From positions 63,152,551 to 63,216,550 of the forward strand of contig NC_082599.1 of the NCBI RefSeq assembly GCF_030936135.1: DNA of 64,000 bases, written 5' to 3'. Below are positions 13,030 through 23,829 of the stretch, piece by piece. A program made the position numbers and the translations under genes. How positions within the stretch are numbered: the first letter of the stretch is position 1; each line of letters opens with the position of its first letter. The notes under the pieces are model-generated. The model saw only the letters and a program-made list of their open reading frames with translations, did not search any database and was not told where the DNA came from. This stretch comes from Gavia stellata. Taxonomy: Eukaryota; Chordata; Aves; Gaviiformes; Gaviidae.

Positions 13030-14038
13030 AGCAACGAATCACACACACACATAGTCACAGCATCACCAAGGTTGGAAAAGACCTGTAAGATCATCAAGTC
13101 CAACCATCAACAAAAAAAAACCCCAAAACAAACAAACAAAAAAACCCAACACACACCACACACCGCCATGCCCATTAAGCCATGTCCCGCAATGCCACGT
13201 CCACACGTTCCTTGAACACCTCCAGTGAGGGTGACTCCACCACTTCCCCGGGCAGTTTATTCCAGTGTGTCACCACTCTCTCAGTAAAGACATTTTTCCT
13301 AATGTAGATGAACAGCGGAAAAGCTTTGGAGAAAAGCACTTCTTCAAATCTGTTATAAAGCTGTTATCTTTAAAAGATACATACTTATTGGGAAGAGTTG
13401 AAGAGATGATTTAAAGGGAATATGTGAAGGAGAAAAAATAGTCTGTAAAGACTTACACCTCCTGTGCTTTCCAGTATAAACCTCCCCTGGCGCAGCTTGA
13501 GGCCATTTCCTCTCATTCTATCGCTAGTTACATGGGAGAAGAGACCAAGACCCACCTCACCATAACCCCCTTTCAGGTAGTTGTGGAGAGCGATGAGGTC
13601 TCCCCTCAGCCTCCTCCTCTCCAGGCGAAACAACCCCAGTTCCCTCAGCCGCTCCTCACAAGACTTGTGCTCCAGACCCCTCACCAGCTTCGTCGCCCTT
13701 CTCTGGACACGCTCCAGCACCTCAATGTCCTTCTTGGAGTGAGGGGCCCAAAACTGAACACAGCATTTGAGGTGTGGCCTCACCAGTGCTGAGTACAGGG
13801 GCACGATCACCTCCCTACTCCTGCTGCCCACACTATTTCTGATACAGGCCAGGATGCCACTGGTCTTCGTGGCCACCTGGGCACACTGCTGGCTCATATT
13901 CAGCCGGCTGTCGACCAACACCCCCAGGTCCTTTTCTGCCGGGCAGCTTTCCAGCCACTCTTCCCCAAGCCTGGAGCGTTGCATGGGGTTGTTACGACCT
14001 GAGTGCAGGACCCGGCACTTGGCCTTGTGGAACCTCAT
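13030..14038 (-). mobile_element. CR1 LINE fragment split by foreign sequence
   Basis: Read on the minus strand, 14,038-13,473 encodes the C-terminal part of a CR1 reverse-transcriptase ORF (peptides [54 protein letters not shown]). The 3' region at 13,305-13,030 carries the CR1 tail with the TTGGACTTGATGATCTTACA segment. Between them, 13,306-13,469 is about 164 bp that does not belong to CR1. In CR1 elements generally, ...ACTGGA is followed directly by CATTAGG, so the element was interrupted there. The fragment is 5' truncated and non-autonomous. Confidence 0.85.
13306..13469. other. About 164-bp insert within the CR1 element, left arm
   Basis: This AT-rich segment separates the two halves of the CR1. 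It has no clear target-site duplication at its borders (TGGA before, CATTAGG after, read on the minus strand) and no recognisable terminal repeats. The same sequence is at the inner end of the right arm (31,241 to about 31,408). Its origin is unknown. Confidence 0.6.
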
Positions 14039-14044
14039 ACAATT

Positions 14045-14665
14045 GGCCAGGAGAAAATGCAAGGAAAGGATGAGGAGAAACAAAAGGAAATGGATGAGGA
14101 GAAAATGCAAGAAAAGTTGGAGAAAGAGAAGGAGGAACACAAGAAGGAAGATGAGGATAAGGAGGAGGAAAAAATAGGATGAGGATGAAAAGGAACAGAA
14201 CGTGGCGGAGGAGGAGAAAAATGAGAAATGAGCAAGCGGAGGAAGACGAGGTGGTGGAGGAGGAACAGGAGGAGAAGAAATAGGAAAAGGAACAGCAATA
14301 AGAAGAAGAGGAGGAGAAGGTGAAGGAAGAAAAAGTAGGAGGGGGGATAGGAGGATGAGGCGGAAGAGAAAGAGGAAGAGAGGAGGAGGAATAAGAGGAA
14401 GAAAAAGAAGAAAAAGAACAGAAGGAACAGGAGGATGAGGGTAAGGAAGAGGAGTGTTAACAGCATAACTGCATAACAGGAAGAGGAGGAAGAAAAACAG
14501 AAGGTAATAGAAGCAGGGAGAAGGATGGAGGAGGAGGGAAGAGGAGGAGGAGGAAGAACAGAAGTAAGAGGAATGGGAGGAGGAGGACGATGATGATGAT
14601 GAAGAACCAGCAGAGGAGGAGGAAAAGGAGGAGGAGGAGGAGGAGGAGGAAGAAACACCTCCACA
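14045..14665. repeat. Polypurine (GGA/GAA) low-complexity tract
   Basis: About 620 bp made almost wholly of A and G on the plus strand, with imperfect GGA, GAA and AGG repeats and a short GATGATGATGATG patch near 14,590. It directly adjoins the 5' end of the CR1 fragment. Long open frames across it on the minus strand (Leu/Pro/Ser/Phe-rich) are composition artefacts. Such mirror-symmetric purine tracts can form triplex DNA. Confidence 0.9.
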
Positions 14666-14669
14666 TTCA

Positions 14670-15580
14670 CACTAGAGTGTCAGCACATCAAAATTCTTGG
14701 ATGGAGCACCTGCTACATCCCTTTGTCCATGGGGATTCACTAAATCCAAGCCTACTGGTGAAGCCATTACTCACAGGAGTTGTTCCATGTCGTGGCCATC
14801 ACTCCTCTCGGGAACAGACAGGAAAGCTTTGAATGACAATGGCTGTCAGGACGCGATCCAGAAACAGAAGACGAGTGCAAGAAGATTCCCATCACCTAAT
14901 GGCATAGAAATAATTCTAGCTCAATGCAATGATTATTGAAAATGAAACACACAGAACAGCATTCGCCATCAAAATTCTTTCAGTGAGCTGCAGGCTGATG
15001 ACCTTACCATCACTGTCACAGGACCCCAAAAGAAATAATAACTGGCAAAGAGTAACTCTACCCATAGCCCATACCTATCTAGCCTTCAAAGGTAGAGTAG
15101 AATAGCTCAGCCTACAGCTCTGAAGGTATAGACCAGCCTATACTTATATCTTGTGTCTGCCTATGCGATGATCTGTCCAGAAAGTCAAATCATAATTACC
15201 TTTGAAAGAGGGTGGAACTGAAGGGGGGGAAGGGGGGGAGAGAGAAAGAAATTGCTGAAAAAAAGGGAAGTGTAGGCACCCAATTAAAAAAGAAAGGAGC
15301 CGAGTGATCCCAAAGACCATCTCAGCCCAACTCACTTTCGCTGGCGAAAAGCTGTGCAGCTTGGAGGAAGAAAACCTGACTTGGTGCTGGGATGCACACA
15401 AATGTCTGAGTTCAGATCTGGAACAGCAGAAAAACCTTGACGCAGCTCCTTTTCATTGTCCTCATACATGCGTGCATGCTTTGACTTCCTCGTTTCCCTG
15501 AAGTCCTCTCAGACTAACAGGGAAGTGGCTTCTGTCCAGTCCGTGTGCCATGAAGAGAAGCAGTTTTGACCACTAAGGGG
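14670..15580. other. Noncoding, no feature recognised
   Basis: Mixed-composition sequence between the purine tract and the CpG-rich block. It contains a short G-run patch near 15,220-15,240. I saw no splice-bounded exon, no repeat family and no conserved peptide. Confidence 0.5.
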
Positions 15581-15589
15581 GCAGCAAGT

Positions 15590-16630
15590 AACTGCATCTG
15601 CAGAAGCAAAGGGGCAGCCGCACCTTGGCTTCGGAGATGCCCAAACCTGCCCTGAGCCCCAGGAGCCCCCAGCGCTCCGGCATTTGCTTGGCCCTGAAGT
15701 TCTGTGGGGCCTGCCAGCACGGGGGAGCTTCGGGAACAGAAGCGAAGGACAGCGGCCAGTCCCCGCGGGGAGAGCGACGGGGGCTCTGTCCTTCCCTCTG
15801 GCCACAGGAGGATGTCCTGGGCCGCGCCAGGACGGGGTGTCTCTCCTCCTCATTGCCCAGAGGAAGGCGAGGCCTGAGGAAGGCCCTGGGCTCAGCGCAG
15901 AGCCCTGCCTCCTGCCAGGTGCCGGCCTGGCCGATGCGAGAGGCTCCCATCACGCAGCTCCTCCTGCCCAGGGCTGTGGCTGGCAGCACAGGCACACCTG
16001 CTTTTCTGGAGAGACTGACCACGCCAGAGCAGATCCAAGGGAGCGCCCCTCCTGCCCCGCTCCCTCTCCCCTCCCCGAGCAGGCCCAGACCCCTGAGAGC
16101 ACTCAGGGACAGGGAGGGCAGAGCTGTGCACGCGCCTCGTGCTGCGGAGCGAACAGCCCCCGGTGCAAGGGCCCTGCTCGAAGGGCCCTGCTCGAAGGGC
16201 CCTGCTCGAAGGCCCTCTCCCCCAGGCCCGGCGTCCCGGCCGGCTGAGCACTGCGCTGCAGCACAGCGGGGCAGCAGGCACGGGGCAGCTCGGCGAGGAG
16301 CCCGGGCTGCCTGTGCCCACCCAACAACAGCCACGCCATTGGCCGTGGCTGAGCCAATCAGCGGAGCTGGCGGCAGCCTGTCAGCCCCAGGCAGCCTGAG
16401 GCGGGGCCGGAGGGGGCAGAGGCTGAGCAGGCTGAGGAGGAGGAGGGGAGGGCGGGGCCCTCGCCAGCCCTGGGCCCGAGTGCTCAGCCCCACAGCCAGG
16501 GTCAGAGCGGTTCCTGCTGCTGCCCCGGGGGTCCCCAGCTGGAGCCCGGACAGCTGGAGGTGAGTGTTGCCTGTCGGCAGGCCAGGGGAGGGCAGAGTTG
16601 CCTCCTCGCCGAGGGGCGGCTCCAAGCTGT
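15590..16630. promoter_or_regulatory. CpG-rich promoter-like block
   Basis: GC- and CpG-rich sequence in an otherwise AT-richer spacer. It holds CCAAT boxes in both orientations (ATTGG 16,338-16,342; CCAAT 16,354-16,358) and a short tandem array at 16,167-16,217. On the plus strand a strong donor, CTGGAG followed by GTGAGT, begins at 16,560 and could close a first exon. Long overlapping open frames on both strands look like GC-rich artefacts. It lies about 2.8 kb upstream of the left MROH copy's first visible exon and 15 kb upstream of the right copy's, outside the duplicated arms. Confidence 0.55.
16167..16217. repeat. 14-bp tandem repeat AAGGGCCCTGCTCG
   Basis: Three perfect copies at 16,167-16,180, 16,181-16,194 and 16,195-16,208, then a partial copy. 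Each unit holds the palindrome AGGGCCCT. It is inside the CpG-rich block, about 120 bp before the CCAAT boxes. Confidence 0.9.
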
Positions 16631-16639
16631 GGAGCAGGC

Positions 16640-17870
16640 GTGCTCTGGTGGGGACAGACCGGGTGCCTTTGCTGTCCCCAGGCCTTGAAGCGGGTCTCAT
16701 GCTCATGGACAACCCCATCGCTGTTGACAGCCTTTCATAAAGGGGGCTTTCCAGACGTGGAAGCTGTTTCTCGCTCCTGGTGAGACCATGCACCGGGGCT
16801 TTGTTGTCAGAGAACTCGGTGGGGAGCGGCCCTGGTTGGAGGCAGCTCCCTTTGGCAGATGTTGGTGCCTCTCTCTCAGCCCCAGGTTCTGATATGTGCC
16901 TTTCCCCCCACCGACGCTGTGCTGCCGGCTTTTGGGAAATGGGGGTACAGAGGGTGGATGGTTTTACTGGAGCCAGGAGAGGCCGTATTAACTGTATGTG
17001 CGAAGTGACGGAAACAACTTGAGGGTTTTAAGGAGACTGTCAGTTGTGATTAAGGCAGCGAGTGAGATACTCCCTGTAGGAGCTTTCTGAGAGGGCCAGA
17101 ATGGGGCAAGACTGCATGTAAGGCCAGAAAAGGCTGTGGCAGCAGCTGAGCTGATCAAACTCAAATAGGAGATGATTTGGGCAATATCTGGTGGAGTCAT
17201 CCTCTTGTACGTGTTGCGCAGACTGCGTAAGGCCTGCCTGCGGGCAGGGAAGGGAGTGTGAAAGGAGTGTTGGAGTGCCAAGGAAGGGGGATGGGAATGA
17301 CTCATTTCTCAGTTTTCATTGGGCTGTCTGTGTAGCCCATGTAACTCATCTTGCATTCAGAAAGAAGTGCCATGCTTCTGGTGAAAAGAAAAAAAGAAAA
17401 AGGTAATTTGTGACAGAGCTAGAACTTGGAGTGAGATTCCCATGCTTAGTCTTACCATTCTAGAGTGTTAAAAACATTTCCTTGAAACACTTTCCCAAAA
17501 TCACAAGGCGTGACTTTCTGAAAGAGCTGTTTTCCTAGGAGCTGCATCTCAGCTAAGGCAGATTAGAGATTGTTGCTTGCTGTTAGTCACTGGGGCTGAT
17601 GACAGGTCACCCAGCAGTTCTGGCAAGGACAGAACAAGATAGATACATCTGGTTCCCTGTGCTGACTGTAATTTCTGGAACGTGTCTTGCCTAAGTTGGT
17701 CTTCACATTTTGCAGGTTGTAGGTTTGGCAGGATCTATTGTGTCATTAGCAGGATGGTAATAACAAAATCTGGTGCGATGGGGTTGAGAATCAGAAGGGT
17801 AAAAGTGAGAAAGAAACTTGTGAGTTGAGATAAAAAGTTTAATAAATAAAAAGAAATTAAAAAAAAAAAA
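16640..17870. other. Noncoding, no feature recognised
   Basis: Composition falls from GC-rich to neutral. Only short open frames are present, with no conserved peptide and no repeat recognised. It could be intron downstream of the donor at 16,560. Confidence 0.4.
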
Positions 17871-18150
17871 CCTAAGGAAAAAAACCCCCAAACAACAGAG
17901 AGAGGAAAATAAAACCCAAGAAAAACAAGTGATGCAAATGAAAAGAATTGCTCCCCACCAACTGACCGATGCTCAGCCAGACCCAGAGCAGTGGCCCCCC
18001 TGCCACCCTCCCCCCCAGTTTTATTGCTGAGCATGACATCCTATGGTATGGAAAATCCCTTTGGTCAGTTGGGGTCAGCTGTCCCAACCGTGTGTACCCC
18101 CCCAGCTTCTTGTGCACCCCCAGCCTACTCACTGGCGGGACACTGTGAAA
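17870..18150 (+). mobile_element. Avian ERVL-like LTR fragment
   Basis: The string from GATGCTCAGCCAGACCC through TTGCTGAGCATGACATCCTA and TTTGGTCAGTTGGGGTCAGC to CTTCTTGTGCACCCCCAGCC is one I recognise from a common bird LTR retrotransposon family. The family name is from memory and not certain. No coding part and no target duplication were identified, so it is an old partial copy. Confidence 0.55.
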
Positions 18151-18154
18151 TCTG

Positions 18155-21100
18155 AATTTACTACCTTATGAACAAGTGCATAACTGCCACTGTGAACTGG
18201 CACCTATGCGTGTAGCTTTAATGTTCTCCGCATGTTTACTACTTCCTTGCCCTCTTGAAAGCCAGAATAAAGAGAAGATAAGTACAGTGACGTGGATTTC
18301 TTAATCTCTAATACTTGATACTTTCTACAATAGTGGGAAAAAATAGATGAAGGCACGCCAAACCGTAGAAACGGAAGACCTGAACTGTCAGCTGACAAAT
18401 AGAGAAAGCTTTTCTGAACACACCGCTGCTAATTCAGCATGGCAAATCTGCAAGAAGCAGGATAGTTAGACTTCAGTTTGTGGTTGGAAGTAATAATGTA
18501 TATGCAAAGAATCAGAATTCTGTTACGTACAGATTATTTATTGTGGGGTTCTTAAAGAGTAAATTGGGCGGGGAGAAAACATAGAAGACTTTAAAATCTC
18601 TAATGTGGAAAGCATATGCAATTTTGGTGTGCCATCCAATCGATCATCTCGTTGTGTCCTATCTGAAACATGTTTTAACTTCGAAGCATGTTCAATTTTA
18701 TCGTACTGTTTTAACTTTTTCAGACTTCCAGCAGCACCTTTGATATTCCTCTCACTTTGTCCGGAGCAGTATTCTATGGGAAAGACTAAATTACGAAGAA
18801 AAGACACATTATTTTGTCATTGTTCAAGCAAATGTAAGTATAGCTCTCTTAACGACCATTTGTGCCACTGATTTGGGGGGGGTTTAGTTTAGAGATTGAG
18901 ATTTTTCAAAGGAAAGGAAAAGTCTCGCTGAACTACCAGGTCTGATAATACTCTTCTCCTGAAGATCTTATTTAAGATTTATCTGGGTTGCTGAAAGCTT
19001 AGACATATTATTACTGGTTAAAAAAGCTTGCTCAGTGTGTGTAACAAGACAACCTTTTTGGCACAAGGAGCAAGTTGCAAATTCATAGTACAGCCCATGC
19101 AGAAAAGTGCCTTCTGGTGTCACTAAGTGTTCATTTTCTAACAAATCTAGCGATGCTAATTTGATCTCAGATGAGTTTAATGGCTATAATTTGGTTGTAT
19201 CCTTCAGGTTTGAAATGCATTTTTCTATGAAGGTATGATTTTTCTTTCAAGTTGTCTTGCAAGCGTATGTGGAGGTTTTGATAGAGTGGCTGGCAGTGGA
19301 TAATGCATACGGAGAAGAGTGATGTTTAAACTGTATCTTATGTATCTGTCATCAGGGAAGTTTTTTGGTGCCCTTGAAGGCTGTGAAAGCTTTTTTCCCT
19401 TTTTGTCCTTCCGACAATAGCCGAAACGAAAACTTCTCCTCTGTTGTTTACCTCTGTTGTGACACTACTTTGTTTGTGGGAAAATGAGAATGCTCTGAAG
19501 CAACTTTAGATAGCTTGCTCCTGAATTCACGCATTTATATTACTGTCATCCTTCTGATACAGAATTGTAAATACATTTTACAATCCACTTCCCTACATAT
19601 TTTGTGGCATGTTCAGCATTCCCCCAATAGAAGACAGGCTCCGAGGATGTCTCGGTGCTTCTCGCACTCAGATATATTTAAAGATGCTCCTGGCCCACAC
19701 AGTTACGGCTGTTGCAACAAGTCGTTTTACCCGGGTAACGTAACTTGCTGATCTCTTGAAAAGGAATACGTGAAGGCTCAGAACTGATTTGCCTTGTTGT
19801 TTTACCAATAATTTATTCTGCATTTATTCTGCTCTTTTCCTTTGATGTCAGAGCTGTGAGTTTCATGAGACACAGCACTCCTAGAAAAGTAACTGGGGTA
19901 GTTGAGCAGGTCGTGGTTTTCAAGAGACGGGCATGGCGTGCAGCAGTGCGAACACCTCGCGTGAGGAGGGAAGTCTGTCACGCTGGGAGAGCAACTGGTG
20001 AAGGCATAGCTTGGGATCCATGGTGGCAGTACAACAAAGCAATCTCATCTTAATTTGTTCGTTCCTTTGAATATATGTCCTTAGACAGTAAATTGTCACC
20101 TTTGTGGTACTGGGTTTGGGACTAGAGCTGTGCTGATAGCCTCTGTATCGTGTTTTTTTATCATAGGGCAGCTTGCATGATGGAAATGTCTTGCAAGGCC
20201 ATGTGTTTTCTTATGAAATCAATAACTCTGTATCTGTGCTTTGACCCAGTATTACTCAAGAGCACATATTGGGGGAATGTAGAAAAGATTGGTTGATGAT
20301 GAAGGCTGCTCCTTGTAGCTGTTACTGTTTTTCATCATTGACCATGAAGAAAACTGAATTCAGAAATTCACGTATTTAGTAACTGTAAAGGTAAAGGGGT
20401 TCCAAGAACTGAGTGGACTCCAAAATAGGAAAAAAAATGTAAGTACCCAGTCTGATTCAGAGCAATGACCTATTCGTCTTACGCAGATGACGATATTAAA
20501 CAGCATAAATACTTAAAAAAAATTGCTTTTTTCTGTCAGTGTTATCCTCGGATAGGAGGGCAAGACTTAGCTAATGGCCCATACTCCCTCCGCAAGATTT
20601 TCTTTTTGTAAAGAAAAGCTATCACAACAGTTGCTTCATGAAAATGGAAATATTTTTGACTATTTAAAAAAAAAGTATTGGAGAGTCATGCTGGTTTTTT
20701 GCTGTGATAACAAAAGAAGAAAGAAAGGAACGGTGAACTGTTGCTAGCGTGTACATTGTTCAGCGTGTAAAAATAATCCGGGTGGTTCCCACAATTCAGG
20801 AAAGTATAGTTTTATTCTGTACCACCTGGAAAGAGAAAAAAGAGACAATAAAGAAGTTGCAGTAGTCAATGGTGTCTTGTGTACCCAAAGAGTTAAAAAA
20901 ACCCAAAACAAACAAACAAACAAAAAAAGTGAAACCATGATAGATTGAAAAGAACCTGTCATGCAGCATGGAGACTTTTTTGGGATGCAGCATTGTAGCT
21001 GCTTTATTGTGGACAGAAGTGTTCTTCAACCTTTAAACCATGAGCAGTATAACTCATTCTCTAGACAAATCAGCTTTCCACATGGAGTACAGTTTGGAGA

Positions 21101-21720
21101 TCTTAGATCAATCTCATTGCTGTCCTCTGGCTGGTTATTTTTTTGGGGGGGGGGAGGCGGGGAAGGAGGTGCTAAATCTTTCCTAAAATGTGGCATGCAG
21201 AGGTGGATTGAGCATTACAGTCCATGGCCTTCCCACTGCCAATTAGAAAAGTAGCTGTTACTGCTTATGCTTTCTGTTTCTGTAAGTGAAAGTCCTTTTA
21301 CTTACAGATAGGATCCGGTAGAGCTACACAAGGCAGCATAAGAGTACATTTCAGATTTTAAGTAAGGCACGAGGGACTCTCTATGTCATACAAATACGCT
21401 CCATTTTTATATATATTTAACAAGACATGTATCTTCATCTCACACATTTCCTGAGAATTAATTTCTCAAAACTGTATTATTTCTGAGTAATAGATGTCTC
21501 ACACCATTTCTTAATTCAAGAGGTAAATTTTTACCTCTTAATTGTATTTCTGAGCCTTTATGAAATTAAAGGCTGTAGCTCGGAGGCGGAAGTTTCTGTA
21601 ATTAGCTATTTCCTAGAACCTGGATAATTATGGTGCTTATATGTTTTGCCCTTCGCTTTAACTTCAGACTTTTTTGTAGATTCTGAGTTCAGAAAGTCTC
21701 ACCAGATGTAACTCATTTGC
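18155..21720. other. AT-rich noncoding spacer
   Basis: About 3.5 kb with only short chance open frames. The longest, near 18,538-18,807 on the minus strand and 18,605-18,871 on the plus strand, match nothing I recognise. An A-rich (AAAC)n patch is near 20,905-20,930. This stretch may be intronic DNA accompanying the PCDH15-like exon that follows. Confidence 0.45.
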
Positions 21721-21727
21721 TCCACAG

Positions 21728-21898
21728 GACTGAGGACAGAATCTTAATGAGCGAAGGACAAGTACAACCAGCCTGACAGTAGATGTGCTCGATGGGGACG
21801 ATGTGGGACCAATGTTTCTTCCCTGTGTCTTGGTGAATAATACTTGTGACTGTAGACCTCTCACCTACCAAGCGAGCTTGCCAGAACTGACTGATCCT
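21728..21898 (+). pseudogene. PCDH15: Isolated PCDH15-like exon with in-frame stop
   Basis: A splice-bounded exon (acceptor CCACAG before 21,728, donor GTAAGT from 21,899) encodes a peptide that fits protocadherin-15, including [30 protein letters not shown] and [17 protein letters not shown]15 is a cadherin of the inner-ear hair-cell tip link, and this segment is from the extracellular cadherin-repeat region. The second codon is TGA at 21,731-21,733 where the family has Arg (CGA). A Cys codon (TGT) also replaces Arg in NNTRDC. Both fit C-to-T change at CpG. No neighbouring PCDH15 exon was found in the spacer, though the real gene has huge introns. I infer a decayed duplicated fragment. A sequencing error at the stop is less likely. 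Confidence 0.8.
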
Positions 21899-21914
21899 GT
21901 AAGTCCTCTTGATT

Positions 21915-22075
21915 TTTTGCGAGTTTTATATGTTTATTTTTTATGTTATTTTTATTATATATATATTTTTAATAGATATAAAAATGTATATAAAATCCAT
22001 TATTATATTGTATATATTGTAAAATGCATATATATAGTTATAAAATACATTTTATTTTTATACGTTTATTTTGCA
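21915..22075. repeat. AT-rich low-complexity stretch
   Basis: A run of T/A-dominated sequence with repeated TATA and TTATT motifs directly after the PCDH15-like exon's donor. The open frame that crosses it is read-through into intron sequence. Confidence 0.75.
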
Positions 22076-22971
22076 AGCGACCGTCGTCTTTTTCTGTGGA
22101 CACAGTTGAGAACTGTAACTAGAAAGGTCACGTACGCTTTATGCCACATTTTATGTGCTAAACAAAAGAAAACCGTGGTAAGAGGTATGTAGGACTAGAT
22201 GGTGCAGTTCTAGCTTTGATACAGTGGCAAACTGCTTGTTTCCTACAAGGGCTGAGTCTCTCTGAAATTTGGTAAATTGTGGAATTGCTTTTCCTGATGT
22301 GTCCGTGTTTTGCTCTCGAAATACCCTGAAGAAGCACCTTTGAGAAGGGACTTGACACATTATTCCATTCAGGCTTGTTACAGACCTTAGGAGAAAGATT
22401 TTTTGGAAGAGGAAGCATTAGTCACTAGTCCCTGAAAAGATTGTGTGTTGCTACGGTCTGGTTTCAATCAAGAGGCACTAAAGAGCAATGTTTTTTCTCA
22501 TGTAAATGCTTGCACTAAGTAGATCGGTTAATGCGTCAGTTAGGGTAGGGATAAAGGTCAGCGTGAGGCTCATTTCACACTGGAACATGCAGAGTGAATC
22601 ACAAAAAGGGGCAGCTGAGAGCTTTATAATTTCTTGATGAAAGATGGTGCCAACTCCCCTTCCTTACAGGAGAACTGCTGCTTGGTATAATGGAGATGTG
22701 TGTCTCTGTGGTGGGTGAAGCAGAAGAATTAATTTCCTGACTGATATTGATATATGACCTTTGATTCATGTATTTCAGAATAAGAAAAGGGAGAACCAAT
22801 TGAATCACTAGGTATTACCCCTCCGGATTGACATTGACATTAAGAGAACATTGAGTATTGACATTAAGATCATGACTTCCCTTGTTCATTGCAGGACACG
22901 CTCTCTGTTCTGCTTCCTCCGACCAGGAGACGGGGGAGGTTTAGGCTCTAAGTGTGGAGGTTCTTGCTATC

Positions 22972-23061
22972 CTCTGCCTTACTCATCCTCTCTGCCTTAC
23001 TCATCCTCTCTGCCTTACTCATCCTCTCTGCCTTACTCATCCTCTCTGCCTTACTCATCCT
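22972..23061. repeat. 18-bp tandem repeat, five copies
   Basis: Five consecutive copies of CTCTGCCTTACTCATCCT. The period is a multiple of three, so the repeated peptide unit PYSSSL in one frame is a by-product, not evidence of coding. Confidence 0.93.
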
Positions 23062-23365
23062 TGCCGTCCTGTGCCTCGTAGTCTTTTGCCAACCTGCACG
23101 TTACGGTTTCCTGCTTTGTCTGGCCTCAGGGTCCCGCTGCAAATATGCTTGAGCAGGGTCACCAAGCACTGCTGCCACTGTGCTTGGTTGATTCAGATGA
23201 TACTCTTAGCGAGTTTCAGAATCTCCCACAGTTGTTTTATTCATTTTAGGACCAGCCGAAATTGTGTCTAATATACAGCAGTTGATCAATTGCTTCTGCA
23301 CAGGTTAACAGTACAGGCTCTGGTTTAATAACCAGTGCAATCTCAAGGAGGTAAGACAGGGCTTA

Positions 23366-23827
23366 TTGTAATCAAGGTGTGTGATTAGTGTGCCTTCTGG
23401 ATAAGGGAGGGCTGGAACAAGCTTCGGGGAGGTGGTATAAGTCTGTCTGGACCCTTTGGGAAACTTCTGGGAGAAGACTGGGTCTTGCAGGGCACGTGCA
23501 CCTCCAACAGAGGTGATTTCTCTCTACTGGAGAATCACTTCCTAACAGCTGCAGCCTGATTTGTAAGGTGTAGCAAGACTGGAGCCTTGATATTCAGCTT
23601 GTAACAGCAGCAAATCAGCTGTGAAAGGGAAGGGGAGAGATGTTCCATATTTAACCTTGTTATATTGACTTACACTTCTTTTTTTTGCACTTCTACATGT
23701 TGGCATTTGATAACCCTTTGTAACTGTGTTGTTTGTTTTTGACTTTGTGAATAAATGCTTTTCTTTAAATTTTACATTAATTTGGCTTGGGCTTAGTGTC
23801 ATTTTAAGGAAACTGGGCTACCACAAG
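23366..23827 (+). mobile_element. Possible solo LTR
   Basis: A TG...CA-bounded stretch with a GGTATAAG TATA-like sequence near 23,434 and AATAAA at 23,750-23,755, ending CTACCACA, has the layout of an LTR. I could not find a target duplication or match it to a named family, so it could equally be unique sequence with a chance poly(A) signal. Confidence 0.3.
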
Positions 23828-23829
23828 TT

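Larger units (their letters stand above)
1..13471. repeat. Left arm of large inverted repeat
   Basis: The whole segment is the reverse complement of 31,241-45,059. The match begins at window base 1, which pairs with 45,059, so the arm probably continues outside the window. The inner end is at about 13,471, inside a CR1 element. Comparing the two arms by eye, differences are scattered single bases plus three larger indels: about 263 bp and about 118 bp present only on the right, and about 24 bp present only on the left. A (CA)n run at 5,002-5,019 is a few units longer than its partner near 40,046. The arm contains 23 exons of an MROH-family gene, a solo LTR and a CR1 3' end. Confidence 0.93.

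Noticed and set aside
14035-14670. 211-codon minus-strand frame rich in Leu, Ser, Pro and Phe
   Set aside because: It is the translation of the polypurine tract's complement. The repeat composition explains it.
15573-16793. 406-codon minus-strand and 312-codon plus-strand overlapping open frames
   Set aside because: Both strands are open in a CpG-rich region and share no recognisable domain. GC-rich sequence is poor in stops.
18538-18871. Overlapping 88-89-codon frames on both strands
   Set aside because: There is no recognised peptide and no splice signals, and the length is compatible with chance in AT-rich DNA.
22952-23152. Repeat protein encoded by the 18-bp tandem array
   Set aside because: Frames are short, all three are open across the array, and there are no splice or start signals.
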